Positions 1-12,402 of a stretch of DNA of 64,000 bases are shown piece after piece (position 1 is the stretch's first letter; each line of letters starts with the position of its first letter). The position numbers were made by a program, and so were the translations under genes. The stretch comes from Leptodactylus fallax. Lineage: Eukaryota > Chordata > Amphibia > Anura > Leptodactylidae. A model generated the notes under the pieces. It made no database searches and was not told the origin of the DNA. It saw only the letters and a list, made by a program, of their open reading frames with translations. The DNA is taken from positions 952,501 through 1,016,500 of the forward strand of contig CAMRHE010000157.1 of the NCBI GenBank assembly GCA_947044405.1. The letters are read 5' to 3'.

Positions 1-161
1 ATTTAGAGGCTTAGAGTCTCTCATCATAGCATTCAGCCAGATCATTTGCATAAGCAGCATGACAAAAGCCAAGAGGATCAACAACCCTGGTTGCCTGACT
101 CTTCAATACTATCAGCTTTGTCAAGGACAACATCTGCATGGATTTCCTTCAGGTTCTCTGG

Positions 162-997
162 TGTGAAGAATATCGCCTCGCCCAGCCGCCTGGCACGCCT
201 GCGATCAAACTTCTTTCTTAACCTCCCACTCACACACCGTGAGTAGACCGGGTCATAGGATAAAACGAAATGAGCGATATAAATTTTATATGTTTAATAT
301 CCCAAGTGGGTCGGTATGGATTAATAGCATATACAGAAATATACAATATTAATATGATCAAGCATAAACATACAAGAAAAAGAGCGATGATACAACACAC
401 AAAAATAAACAGGGAAATTAAAAGATAGAGAAAATACCGGCATAGGCTCGTAGTCCGTTTCTCTAGGCCACAGCAGAGTTTTGGGCCTAGGGCGCAAGCT
501 TAAGCAAGTTGCATAAAACAATCCTTCTACATGTTGTCCAGAACAAAGGGAAAGGCTTCAGGCCTCACTGCTAGGCCCTCAATGTATTCCTCAGTAGGGC
601 AGGCCCTCTCATCTTCTCCCAGATCAGAGCTCCTTACTGCCTCTTTGCTGAATGACCCCAGAATCCAGGTCTGCCCACAGCATATGGCTAGTGCTCCACC
701 CACCCCTTGCACCCAGGCAGCCCCCCTTCTCCCTCCTTTGCAGAACCCTCGGAGAGATGGGTGAAGTTAAGGTCACTGGCTTGCTATCCCCCCATCGCCA
801 TCTGGCCAGGGATAATAAAAGTGCCTGGCTATAGCAAGCCATCTCCCATGAACACACATAAAACCAGTGAAGTGTAACGTCCAGCAATGTAAAACACAAG
901 TTAAACACAACATTCCAATAGGTAGGGGGAGGACGGACATGAGCAAGTAAAAATACATTTCTAAGAAAGATGTACAACTGAGGGTCGGTTCATCACA
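162..997 (-). mobile_element. Solo LTR of the gypsy family, diverged relative of the LTRs at 41457-48030
   Basis: Read on the minus strand this matches the LTR of the full-length gypsy element along its length. Shared blocks include the TGTGAAGAATATCGCC end at 162, the block around 310-370 with AAGTGGGTCGGTA followed by the TATACAGAAATATACAATAT stretch, the ACATAAAACCA block near 855, and the terminal CATCACA at 991-997. It is bounded by TG and CA and flanked by a perfect 5-bp duplication, TCTGG, at 157-161 and 998-1002. No internal coding sequence lies beside it, so it is a solo LTR left by LTR-LTR recombination. At 836 bp it is longer than the 688-bp LTRs of the intact copy and differs at many positions, so it belongs to an older or different subfamily. 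Confidence 0.85.
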
Positions 998-1305
998 TCT
1001 GGTTTCTACTCTCACTACGAAAATACATATAGGTGAATTGGTTTCCTATGAAAATGGCCCCATTGTACTTATTAGAAGGAAAATTAGATTCTGAATGATA
1101 TTGATAACTGTCACAGAGTACAGTATGCTAGTGCTATATAAGCAACAGTAAATACATTACAGTCTTGGCTCTGCTGCATATGTGCATCTGTGCTATGATA
1201 CAGTTGTCAAGTATGAGGCTAAATCATGATGCATTAAATGAACAATCAGAGTAAAACTGAGACACTATATTATGCCTAGTGCAAGGTGTTGCATGACACA
1301 GGGCT

Positions 1306-1922
1306 TTAAAGGGAACCTATCAGATGTTTTGTAGCCCAAACTATTCCCAACATTTCTTGCATCACTTAGACAGCTCTCCTATCATACCCCTCAATAAGCT
1401 GGATGATATTGAAAATTGATAGTGAAATGTGTATTAGTGTACCTGTAACTGGTCACAGGGGCAGAGAGTTGGCTAGTCAAGCAGTTATGGCTATAGTCAT
1501 GTCCTGATGATTAACTTGGGCTCTGACGTCAGCAGAATTTCTCCAGAATGATTCTGATCTGATTCTGATCTCATCCAGCTACTGTTTCATCCACTTTTTG
1601 TGGTACACACAGTTGTTAATAGCAGGACTGGCACTGGCTCAGGAGACTTTTATCTGATGTTGGAGCCCATATACTTGTCACTCATGTCTCACAGCTCATG
1701 ATTAGAGCCGTAACTGCTTGGCGAGTTGGACCAAACTCTCCACACTGGCAACTAGTTACAGATTAATTTGCTTATGGCACAGGAAATTTTTAAATTATTG
1801 TAACTTCACTTTTCAATATCAGTCAACTTATTCAGGAGCATGATAGGAGAGCTGTTTAAGTCATGGTAGACATGCATGGGGTAGTTTGGGGGCAAAAAAA
1901 ACATATGACAGGTTACTTTTAA
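1306..1922. repeat. Foldback MITE with long inverted arms and TTAA flanks
   Basis: The first ~130 bp (AGGGAACCTATCAGATG onward, through GACAGCTCTCCTATCAT) return as an inverted copy at about 1785-1918. The element sits between TTAA at 1306-1309 and TTAA at 1919-1922. The TTAA target and AGGGAACC-type end point to a non-autonomous piggyBac- or Kolobok-like element; I cannot tell which. The interior has no coding capacity. Confidence 0.7.
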
Positions 1923-4900
1923 AGAACGTCAAAATGAGAATCTGTGTCATGCACCTTGAAGCCCCTCCACTAGGCATAGCAGCGTGTATAAGTTCCACTT
2001 AAGAGTATGTCTTCCATTGTCATTCAGTGGGGCTAGTTTTGGCTTTCTCACTGAATCCACAGAAATAAGTAGCATACACCAAAAATCCAGCCAATTTTTT
2101 ATTTCTGCTGCTTATAAACACTGTCACAATAATCCCATTCTTACCACCCAGATTTTTTCATGGGAGCTCCATTCTTATGCATGTTGTTTGTTTTCAGATT
2201 AGATGAGCAGTATGGCACAAATCCATGTCAAATCTTACATGCTTTAGCAGGGCATAAGACTGTAGGTAAAGGAATTCTGAATGTGGAATGGTCTTCTTAT
2301 AAAGATATAAATAATTGCTTTGTACTTCTTCTTTCAGGTGACATTGATCCCTACACATGACACAGAGGTGACACGTGAATGGTACCAACAGACCCATGAG
2401 AAACAGCAAGAACTTAATATAATGGTGTTAGCTAGCAGCAGTACTGTAGTGATGCAAGACGAATCCTTCCCAGCATGCAAAATTGAATTTTAAGCATCAT
2501 GGCAGTCACTAACATGTCCATGCGTACTTTGTGTTTAGGTATGTGTCCAGTCATAGCCCAGTTCTCTTCTAAATCTAGTTGTACCTGTACTGTCAGCCTT
2601 GCCAAACCATGCCTGCTTTACAGCCAGCTTTATACTGGCTGGGTGTTTGGATAGGTGATATTTTCCAGCATTGAACACTTACATGGATTACACAATACAC
2701 AAAGCTTTTGAGTTTATTTAGGAATAGTTTTTTAGAACAATTTGACACGAAGGCGCATTACACCATCTGTATACCTCTTATGTTTCCATACAACGCATAC
2801 TATAAGCACCATGATGAGAATACAGAGATGGCTTGTTATAGGCTATGAATGTTCAAAAGGACTGGGTTAGGGCTGGACATTTACCAGCAGTAAGACACCC
2901 CCTCGGATTTATCAGTAGGTTATGTGTTTTAGGGTATATAAGACTAAACCCCCCTGTGCAGTTTGTGGGTGCTGTAAATAGATAGCGTCTATATTTTACA
3001 TTAATCTGCAAATTGAAAATTGCACTTGTAGATTACAACACAATGAAAAAGTCTGAAAATAGATTACAAGCAGATTAATGCCATATGTAAAATAATAGCA
3101 AAACACATTTCATGTTCTGCAACAAACCAAAGTATCTAAGGCTACAAGAAGTGAATGCTAGTGTGTCTGCGCAGGAGGTACTATTTATGTGGAGCTTTGA
3201 TTTCATTTTGGAATCACTATTGCAGGACCAAAGAGTTGGATGTGTGAACTGTGCTGGCATGAAAATAACATTAGGAAAACATGGCACCTTGTTTCCAGAA
3301 ACAGTCCTATTTAGTGGCATGGAGCTGAGCTATAGTATTAATCACAGCCCATGGGCACTGTTTCTGGGAGAGGGTAGCCATGTTATTAGTCTTTTACAAT
3401 GGTTGTGCCAGCGTTCTTTTAATGGAGCATTTACACATAGGAATCATATCTGCATTGTTTAGACTTTATCGGATAAACACTTGTTCTCTTACAAGGGCCA
3501 TTATGGCTACAATTGTAGCGTGTAAACAATGATGTCAGGAAAGACTTCTTTGCCAGATTTTAGTCTGCTACGATGGACATGATTTGTGTATGTAAAACGT
3601 TCCCATTGTAGCAGCCCTTTTTATAGATGAATTTTGGATTGATCTAACTGGGGACAATATATACCTATATAAACCTGCGTCATATAACATAATTTTATAT
3701 AACACTGGCACCTATCCATAGCCCTGTTACATTTATATTCCTGGTCCTGCACTAGTTGAGCAGTCAGAGCAGTGAAGCAAAGCCTCTGCAGATGTGGGTA
3801 GTCAGATGGTTGGCATGAACATACATAGGAACATAGTCTTCTTCTATTCTCTGCAAAACTTGCACCAAAATGTTCCCAACACAGATTTGATGGTGTTTCA
3901 GATGTTGTAAAAATTGAAAACCAACATTTTGTTTCTCTTATATCAAACCCTGTATTATATTACACCTGATGAATAGATATTACCATATATCATTGTAAAA
4001 ATGGAGAAGAGCAGTGGAACTGAAAATGGGATTGATACTACAGTAAATATGGGATAATTGGACTGAGATCCCCCAGTATCAACTACAATTGTCATGTTTG
4101 CACAATTATTTATGTCAGCTTCCAGAATGTAAAGGATCAAACTGTTTACTGGTAGCCTCGCTAGGCGGCTGCTTGCCAATGAAAACAAGCTAGCCTCGAT
4201 CTTCTAACATAGGAGCCCCCTTCATCATTGTACATAGCTGAACGCTCACCTCTTGCCGTTGCATGTTAATCTATTGGTATTGCCAATGTGGCAGCCCAGC
4301 AATCGATAGTGAAATTGCAGGCGAGCACCATTCAATATCATTGTACATCACTCCTGCTCATGTAAGCTGTATGGACTATAGATTCATAGAAACGCGATCA
4401 GATCTCTTATCTAGCCAACTGTGGAAGCTGCTACACACTCTCACAACATTTCTCTTTTTGTTTACATTTTAGTTTTTGTTCGCTGCTGTAGGGAGCAATT
4501 TGCCTTACAAGAATACACTTTCTGATTGCTGAACAAAACCATTACATATCAATGGTGAATTTTGCTGTCTAATTTATATATTTATTTTTTATTATCAAAG
4601 CTTAGCTACATGTTATTAATTTATGGGTCTAACCGTACATTTTGTATGTATTTTATTCTGTAGATATTTAGTTGCATTTTAATGAAGTCTAATGTATTGA
4701 TTCAACCACTGGTTTCCAAGTGAAGCCAAGAGCTTGACAATAGGAATACTGTGTTATAGACTGACAGTAGCTCTTACATATAACATAATGAGCTTCAAAG
4801 GGAAATGTTGTAGAAATAACACATTTGCTATGTGATAGAACAAAAATTATGTAGTAATAGAGAGAGATAAAGGGTTTATTCCAGATTTTGCACTAGTGTC

Positions 4901-7785
4901 CATAGTCAGATTAAAACCCTTGCAGTTTTGCACATATAAAATAGCGTCCTTTGATGAATTCCCTGAAGTTTAAATGTATTAACCTCAAATTCACCGTGAT
5001 AGCCAGGCCATCTTGTAGAAAAAAAAAATGTTATTTTATAGAATAAAATATTTAATTCTCCAATATTCTTAAAAGTAAAACAGAAAGATGAACATAGCGT
5101 GAAGGGGGTCAAGTATAAAATCTAATGGTGTTACCTATGGCAACCAATCAAATTTCTGTAATTTTACAAGTCTACGGAACACTTTACATGTCTGAGCTTT
5201 GGCTGGGATGCTCGATCCATGTATTGGTTAGATTTACCGGCCTGAACCTTGTTCAATTAAGCTGAATTGACCTGCTGCGTTCAGCTCAGCTGAGCTTCTA
5301 GGCCCAAACTCACCATGAGAAACCAGCCTAAGGGGTTGTCTTAAGACTCCCACTTATAAGCAGAGGCAGGTCCAGTGATAAACTGATCCACTGGTCCAGC
5401 TTCTCAAACCCAGGTAATTACTGTACATGACAGCCACATCAATAAATGGATGGGCAGGGTCTGCCAGAATGGAGGGCGGTCTCAAATGGGGACTTCTCTT
5501 TGTGACACCCACATGATGTGACCTCTATGGGGTTATAAATGAAGACAATTCCTTTCATTGGTTCCATTGGACAACACCACTCTATCCTGCCAGTGGTAGT
5601 TTTTATAACTCACCCCAATGTGTCAATTTCTTCTAAATTACACTTGTGCTTTTCTGGCTGACAAGTATTTGTGAAGTGTTTGGTGTTGAGTGACTGGTTG
5701 TGGTTGTGGTGTAATAATAAAAGTTGGTCATTATACTGGTCTTGTGCTTTGGTAACACAGCACTATGACAGTCATGGGAATGTTGTATGATGGATTGGAA
5801 GTTAGTTATCAGCTGCCATTAGCCTTTGTGATCAGTTATCTATAGATATGTTTAGACCCCATAAGCCCAAAGTCCAGAAAAGTCCAGACCAAAAGTAAAG
5901 TTGTCAAGAATGAGATGACATACTGTAGGATATAGTTTACGATGAAGAGCAGTCTCTTTCTGGAATGTGTTAGTTTGTGAATGTCCGGTCTTTATTTTAC
6001 AATCCTTCTTTTATCTGATCCTGTGTTTTTCAGAGCTGTATCCGCACATTTTTGCTAGCGCTACATTGTATTGTTGTAGAAGAATGGCATGCATTATTTA
6101 TTTGGATGAAGCAGAATCATGAAGGATGCATGAGCTGCGCTGTATCCCCCCCCCCCATGCCTGTTCTGACAAACTTGTGTATGTGTTCCATTTGTTATTG
6201 ATGTGGATGTTTGACCTACAAGCCCCACCTACTTGCTGCAATGCTTGTGGCTTTAAGCCAGCTACATAGGTGCCTGGATGCCTAGCGCACTCATTTGATG
6301 ACGACCCAAAAGGAACACGCTAGAGCACAGCCATTTCCTTCGCTCACATCCATAAGAGTGTCTAGGCAGAATAGAAATGCACTAAAAAATTGAGATATGA
6401 ATGTTGCTATTACTCTATAACTTGAACTCTACCATGAAAAATACTAAGAACAGGATGACTGTGTTCACTTGCCTTGCACATGACAATACTGAATGGAAAA
6501 CTGTACACACACAAAATGATCTTGCAAAGACGAATGTAACCATAATTCTCTTAGACCTTTTCATCTTTATTTGTGTGCATTAAACCATTGACTTTTTGGT
6601 TTCCCTCTAAGAAGCTTTTCAACATAGTAAGATGCCAGTTTACCAAATTGAGCTCTTCTTTACTGCTTTTTGATGCATTTTGGTAGTTTTGTAGCATAAA
6701 AGCAGAAGGCCAAACCTAGGCCCTCCAGGTCTACATAAAAAGAAGACACCCAAGACATCCAAGGACAGTCAACGCTCAACACCTCTGCCGTCCACTAGGC
6801 CAGACACCATGATGGCTATCAGAGGGCAGAGCCTGTAACCTTGATGGGCTGTATTCACTAACATGTATCACAACGAATACAGATTACCTGTAAATCCATT
6901 ACTATCATTACAACATAACATATAGGTGATATATAAAATAGAAACACGTAAAATCAGCTGTTGCTTGTTTCTGCATGTGGACTACAGGGAGGTATACTCC
7001 TGTATGTAATAGATAAAACTAAAAATAACTATTTTACAACTATATAAAAAGTGAACCTGTCTTAATTGTATTGAAAATTGCAACCTGTATTCCTGATAGC
7101 TTCTTTCTACGTTGGATGTTGTATAAATAAACCCCTGACTTTTCATTCTTTCCCCTTTATGTTCTGCAGCGTTACTTATAAACTTGTTTCCCAGAAAAGT
7201 TTTGTTTCGTTCTGTTCATTAATTTCCCCTATCTGTGTGCAATATTCTGTCCTTCTCAATTTCTGTACATGGAAACGCCTGAAACTCTAACAATAAAATT
7301 ACATGAATAGATCAAATATGTTTTTACTGACTTTTTTTTTTTTTACTTTTTCTTCCATGTGATCTGACAGTGAATTCACAGACAATCCACAAACTATGGA
7401 AGACAGTCCATAGCGTCATATAGGAAAAAATCATTGAATCATTGAAAAACACAGCTAGCACACTGACAATGCACATGGTTATGTGCATGATGCCTAACTC
7501 TTATGGAGGTGCTGAGGCCCATATAGTTATGGGGCAGCTGTGTCTGTCACAGTTATGGCAGAGCTGTGGCTGTGGGCTGTCACTTTTATGGAAAAAGTAT
7601 CAGACATGTTAAAATCCAACCCATCTGACGATTGTTTTCCAAACAAGAGACATCTGGAAAGAGTTATGTTGTCCCCATTCATGTTAACTTGTCTGGATCT
7701 TCTGGATACCATGTTTAAGCCCAACTTTGCATCATAATATTAATAATCATTATATTGTGCCAACATATTCATATTTAAGAACTGA
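1923..7785. other. About 5.9 kb with no recognised gene or complete element
   Basis: AT-rich sequence with short open frames only (longest about 116 codons at 3112-3462, with no recognisable motif). Homopolymers occur at 6149-6157 (C) and about 7327-7341 (T). A short stretch beginning near 5331 resembles the left end of the TTAA-type small repeats seen elsewhere, but no partner end is clear. No splice-bounded exon chain, RNA gene or CpG island is visible. Confidence 0.5.
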
Positions 7786-8062
7786 TTAAAGGGGATTCCA
7801 GGACTAAAAAATAAATTCAGGCAGAAGGGGTGGTGTGAAAAATAAAAATGCATTTATACTTACATGCATCCTTACCTCCATTCCATTCCTGGACTGGACC
7901 AGCCATCATCTCCAGCTCTATTTGTATATAGAGCGACTGCAGCAGTGACACCACGTCAAGGGACTGCTGCAGCCAAACATAAGTATAAATGCATTTTTAT
8001 TTTCTAAATCTCCCCTGCTGCCTGCCTGTATTTTTTTAAATCTCAGACAGCAACTCCTTTAA
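7786..8062. repeat. Small TTAA-flanked MITE
   Basis: TTAA at 7786-7789 is followed by AGGGGATTCCAGGAC, and the far end reads CAACTCCT before TTAA at 8059-8062. Inside, the AAAAATGCATTTATACTTA block at about 7845-7864 returns inverted near 7980-8000. No coding capacity. The AGGGGWTTCC end groups it with the repeats at 10091, 53303 and 58360. Confidence 0.6.
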
Positions 8063-8403
8063 GCAAAATGACAAGTATTCAAAACAAATAAGGAAACAAT
8101 GCCCCCATGAGAATTTACACTCCACATTGACATGGTGCTTATTTTGTTCAGGGGATCATGCCTTTGTGTTGGTAACTAGAATATAAATCTGCAGGAACAC
8201 AGTACCTAGCTAGTATATGAGCCAAAGAGTGATGTGACAAATGTAGCTAGTTGAGGGCAGAGTGGAGTGGAGATATTTGTGTCCAAGTCATATAGTGAAC
8301 TGGCCTTTGGATTATGGCTTTGTGACATAGAGCCCCCTGAACAAATGAGTTTTCAAAGTATGCTTACAAGTGGGAATATAGGCAGCGGGCATGTATTCCA
8401 GGA

Positions 8404-8580
8404 AGTGAAAAAGATTCAGTATAACTTATATTTATTCATATAAATCACTGCTCTTTATGAGCATAGTTTTCAAGAGGGCGGTCCTACTCAGTGATTGACA
8501 GTCATCACAGTATACACACGTAGGCAGGACAGGCTGTCAATCACTGAGTAGGACCACCCATTGGCTGCATATTTTGCTGT
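8404..8580. repeat. Fragment of an AGGGAACC-family repeat with a perfect 22-bp hairpin
   Basis: The block AAAAGATTCAGTATAACTT (with one extra A here) recurs at about 49220-49240, so this is a fragment of the same repeat family. It contains a perfect inverted repeat: the 22-bp arm at 8480-8501 (starting GGTCCTACTCAGTG) pairs with 8534-8555, leaving a 32-base loop. Confidence 0.6.
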
Positions 8581-8827
8581 GTTTTTTTGAGCCAAAGTCA
8601 GCAGTGGATTGAGTTGCAGGTATAAGTATAAGAACTTCCTATATATTTCCTATTCTTTTTGTAGCCACACTTGGCTTTGGCTCAAAATAAATGCAAAATC
8701 TGCAACAATAAAGGCTCCATTTCCACAGGATCAGAATATTCAATCCATCAATTTCAGATCAGTGGGGGTCCAGGCCAGTTTACAGCACCTACCCATGTTT
8801 AAAGGACATGATGTTAAAGTATAACAC

Positions 8828-9508
8828 ATTAACAGAGACAGTCTGCTCACATATAGAGAGACCCAGAAAGATGCCCGAGTGCCCCTAGTTGTCACCTACA
8901 ACCCACAGCTGGAGATCCTACGAAGGATTGCCAAGGAGCTCCAACCTGTGCTACATAGGGACAACAGACTCACGGACATATTTCCAGTCCCCCCTCTCCT
9001 CTCCTTTCGACAACCACCAAACCTGAGGCGCATTATCGTCCGGAGTGCCCTGAAGGCCCCAACTGAAAATGGCACCTCACCTTGCCTACATAAAAGGTGC
9101 ATGACCTGCAAGCACATCCACACCGCTGACAGTGTACCTATCCCACAGTCACAACAGGTGCACAGAATTAGGGGGACATTTTCCTGCAGGTCTTCCAATG
9201 TGGTGTACCTCATAATGTGTGTGCAATGTCCCACCACAGGCCTCTATGTGGGGGAAACAGGGCAGAGACTCAGTCAACGAATGAACTCACACAGATCCAC
9301 CATTAATAACAGCAGAACAGATCTCCCAGTGGCCGCACATTTCTCCGGAGAAAACCACTCTATTGAAGATTTGCGGGTTGTGGTTTTAATGGGACATTTT
9401 AAGACACAGGAGAAAAGGAAAGAAATGGAGTACAAATTTATGCAAAAATTTCAAACTCTGCAATTTGGACTTAATATTCATGCCAGCTTCATGTCACACT
9501 ATGTTTGA
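8828..9508 (+). pseudogene. C-terminal fragment of a Penelope-like polyprotein: CCH-rich linker plus GIY-YIG endonuclease
   Basis: In an intact PLE this portion follows the reverse transcriptase and cuts target DNA to prime insertion. The frame is open from the truncation point at 8828 to a TGA at 9506-9508 (226 codons), with no internal stop. Seen in order: a VPLVVTYNP stretch near residue 18, the NLRRIIVRSAL block near residue 65, a Cys/His cluster CLHKRCMTCKHIH near residues 86-98, the GIY-like VVYLI at about 125, LYVGETGQ at about 139-146 (the YIG half), and the R..Q.MNSH basic block after it. There is no start codon of its own: the first in-frame GTG is at 8879. Truncation leaves no RT, so it cannot move alone. 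The unbroken frame suggests recent insertion. Confidence 0.85.
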
Positions 9509-9900
9509 ACCATGAACTGAACTCAATATTCATGCCAGCTTCAAATCACACTATGTATGAACTGTGAGGGACACAAATCACCTCCTGATAGCAAACAGAT
9601 AACAGCAAGAATTACTGATCCCTCCGTCACGCACCACAAGTTTCCAGACTGTTTTTTTGACCTGTTGTAAATAACTTCTCTACTTAGATTGCAATTTTTT
9701 TTAAGGACTCTAAAATGCTTTGAAAACCATGTGTATAAAAATCTGTTAATTTTCAGTTCTTGTATCACACCATGTCTGATGAAGGGAGCGAGTACTCCTG
9801 AAAGCTTACTTATAAATATACTCAGCCTCTAAAAGGTATCGCCTGATTTCTTCACTCTTCAACTACTTTCAATGGCTAACACGGTACAACATTATACTAC
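8828..9900 (+). mobile_element. 5'-truncated Penelope-like element (PLE), 3' end intact
   Basis: The insertion is flanked by a 13-bp duplication, TAAAGTATAACAC, at 8815-8827 and 9901-9913. The reading frame is already open at the 5' junction, so the reverse transcriptase part is missing through 5' truncation, as is common for target-primed retroelements. The coding part is the PLE linker and GIY-YIG endonuclease. The 3' UTR has the PLE-type tail: a CTGATGAAGGGAGCGAG-like motif near 9776, then GAAAGCTTAC, and GGCTAACACGGTAC near 9874-9887. The clean TSD dates it after the spread of the surrounding sequence. Confidence 0.85.
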
Positions 9901-10090
9901 TAAAGTATAACACCATATAGTGAATACATATATACAGTACATAATAATACATGCATACACAGATTTATTTATTATTAGCGTTAAGTGGACAATCCTCTAA
10001 AGTGCCATAGTAAGTAATAATTTAAGCATCCAAAACTGGCCATTTTGTCTTAGCCTGAACTTGCATCTAATTTTACCTATAAAAATAATA

Positions 10091-10464
10091 TTAAAGGGGC
10101 ATTTTGAGATTAAGATATTGATGAACTATCCTTAGGATAGGTCATAAACATCTGACCAGCAGGATTCAATATCCCCAGGGATCAGCTGTTTGAAGAGATT
10201 GTATAATTCAGATGAGCTCTGCAGCCTCTTCACTGTTCACTGAGCACAGCTCTGCACATTGTATGGTAGCTGTGTTAGGTATTGCAACGGGACTGAGATG
10301 CAAACAGATCACGTGACAAAAATGGCTTGTGAAGCAGAAGTGGTGCTCAACAGAGTGAAGCTCCCACTTCAGTCAGCTGATCTATGGGGTTCCCAAGTGT
10401 CAAACCCCACCAATTAGATATAGATGTGTCCTAAGGATATTTGAATTCCAGAAAAACCCTTTAA
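10091..10464. repeat. TTAA-flanked MITE, AGGGGCATTTTGAG family
   Basis: TTAA at 10091-10094 precedes AGGGGCATTTTGAG, and the element ends CCAGAAAAACCCT before TTAA at 10461-10464. The interior has the ATCAGCTGTTTGAA box that recurs at 53367-53380 in the related repeat at 53303-53667, plus a CCTTAGGATAG / CTAAGGATA inverted pair. Non-coding. Confidence 0.65.
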
Positions 10465-10789
10465 GGCTAAGGCCCATGTAGTGAGCCACAGCAAAAAAGC
10501 AATGCAGAAAAAACACAGCGTTTTTTCCTGCAGCGCTTTTCACAGAAAGTCCGCAGAGGTTTCCTCTGCGGACTTTCTGCTTCAATTATACTTATAGGGA
10601 AACCTCTGTCATCTCCGTAAGTATAATTGACATGCTGCGAGTTCCAAAACCGCAATGGTTTTGGAAATCGCAGTGTGTCCGCTGTGTGTATTTTCCCGCA
10701 ATATGTGGATGGGATTCACACATCCACTTTGCAGAGACTATAAAACGCTGTATTTTTTTTCCGTATTTACGTCACGTGGGGCCCCAGCC
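10465..10789. repeat. Harbinger-like MITE, copy 1 of 3 (GGCTAAGGCCC ends, TAA duplication)
   Basis: The ends are GGCTAAGGCCCATGTAG and CACGTGGGGCCCCAGCC, flanked by TAA at 10462-10464 and 10790-10792. Two related copies lie at 16774-17037 (inverted) and 25397-25687. They share internal blocks such as AGCAAAAAAG, GCAGCGCTTTT, CAGAAAGT(C/T)CGCAGAGG and the TCGCAGTGTGTCCG motif. The 3-bp TWA duplication and GGC/GCC ends fit PIF/Harbinger; this is inference because no transposase is present. Confidence 0.65.
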
Positions 10790-11043
10790 TAAATGTGTTA
10801 CAAAAATCTTATGTGAATACAAAAGTAGATTGGGGACTATCATTATTTGTTATATTTATCTCTAATAATCTGGTGTTTATGTCTCATGCAAACTAGACCA
10901 CATGGCGGGACAACAGGGACACACGGGATCCCTGTGTTTTAAAACATATATTTATTAAACATATTTTAACTTTTTAACATAGGAAAACATCAATGTGAAA
11001 TGAAACATAAGGACTTGTGTGTATGACTGTATCTTCTTATTTA

Positions 11044-11327
11044 TAGGGTTTTCTGGAATATTTTTTGATGGCCTACTGAACCGTGCTAGTACAGCTCCAC
11101 TCCCATTCACTTCAATGGGAGCAGAGCTGCACAGCCACTATACAATGTTCAGAGCCATCTCCTTCTGTGTCCATACGCTGTATGGTACTGAGTCTGGCAG
11201 CTGCTCTGGGCAGCTGATTGGTGTGGTGACCAGGTGTCGGATGCCCATTAATCAGATGTTGATCAGTGGGCATCCTAACAATAGACTATCAAAACAAAAT
11301 GCCGCAAAAACCCTATTAAAGTGCTGC
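11044..11327. repeat. Degenerate TTAA-type MITE
   Basis: Begins AGGGTTTTCTGGAATATTTTT and ends GCAAAAACCCTATTAAAG, the imperfect inverse of its start. The left TTAA is not preserved. The interior resembles the 10091 family (AATCAGATGTTGATCAGTGG and similar). Non-coding. Confidence 0.5.
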
Positions 11328-11621
11328 TATTGCAAGTTATAACTGCACCCTCTGTGGACGGAAGGGGGTCAGATCACAGAGTCTATGTTCTATGATTGAA
11401 ACAAATGACAAATCTCTTACTCTGGTTCCCTCTATCCATCGTTCAGGATGCCAAACATTGAAAAGGCCTCTGGCATATATGACTTTTTGGTAATCCAGTC
11501 ATTAAAATTCTTTTTCGTGTGTTTTAGACATTTATATTAAAAATATCTCTTTGTTATCAGATTTGCTGTCCCACATATTCAACTTTGTTCTACAGTGCAA
11601 TGATGTGGGACTATTAAAGGA

Positions 11622-11643
11622 CTATTATTATTATTATTATTAT
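11622..11643. repeat. (ATT)n microsatellite
   Basis: About seven uninterrupted ATT units. Confidence 0.9.
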
Positions 11644-11816
11644 GACTGTAAGAATAAGTGGCTTAAGACCATTTAGTGTGAAACCAACTTAATTCAGATT
11701 TCTAGTACTCTCCATAAAATAAAACATAATGGTTGCTACAGTATGTATGAGGTTTTATAGCCCTATGATATCACTGAGTTGCCAAACAACAAACATGGGG
11801 CAACAGAACAAAAGAC

Positions 11817-12321
11817 TTAAAGGGGTATTCCCATGAACATAACCATATCTATATTTGTAGATAATTAAAAAGTTAAACATTTTTGCAAATATAAGCAGTT
11901 AAAATTTCTGCAGTTTTAAAGATTTTCTCTCTTCATCTTAGTGGTGACAGTCTGTTGTCTTGATCGGTTACCAATGGATACGACCACGAGTGCAGAAACT
12001 TTCTATGGTGTGGGAGTTATCAAGAACCCAGTCATGATTTCTTTATTGTAGCTGGGTTATCAGGCAGGGACACTACATGTATCTGATGATATCCCGGCCA
12101 CAATAAGCAAATTGTAGCTGATTTTCTGACCTTAGAAAGGTCCTGCATTCATGGTCGTATCCACTGGCAACCGATCAAAACAGCAACTTTTGACCACAAG
12201 ATATTTAGAGAAAATCTTTAAAACGCTGCAAAATGTTTAATTACTTATATTTGCAAAAACGTTTAACTTTTAATTATCTACAAATTTAAAAATGGTTATG
12301 GTCGTGGGAATACCCCTTTAA
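11817..12321. repeat. Complete foldback MITE with TTAA duplication (family T, copy 1)
   Basis: TTAA at 11817-11820 is followed by AGGGGTATTCCCATGAACA. The far end reads GTGGGAATACCCCT before TTAA at 12318-12321. The arms are about 100 bp and pair across the element, for example TTTGTAGATAATTAAAAAG near 11859 against its inverse near 12270. This intact copy is the template that shows how the second copy (40574-49142) was split by later insertions. Non-coding. Confidence 0.8.
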
Positions 12322-12402
12322 TGCGTAAAGAGTAACACTATTTCTGACCATTATTTGTTCTTCAGCCTTCATTTTTCACCAGTTTCTCCTCTGTAGGTAC
12401 TA

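Noticed and set aside
3112..3462. 116-codon open frame
   Set aside because: No similarity I can recognise and no exon boundaries; treated as chance.
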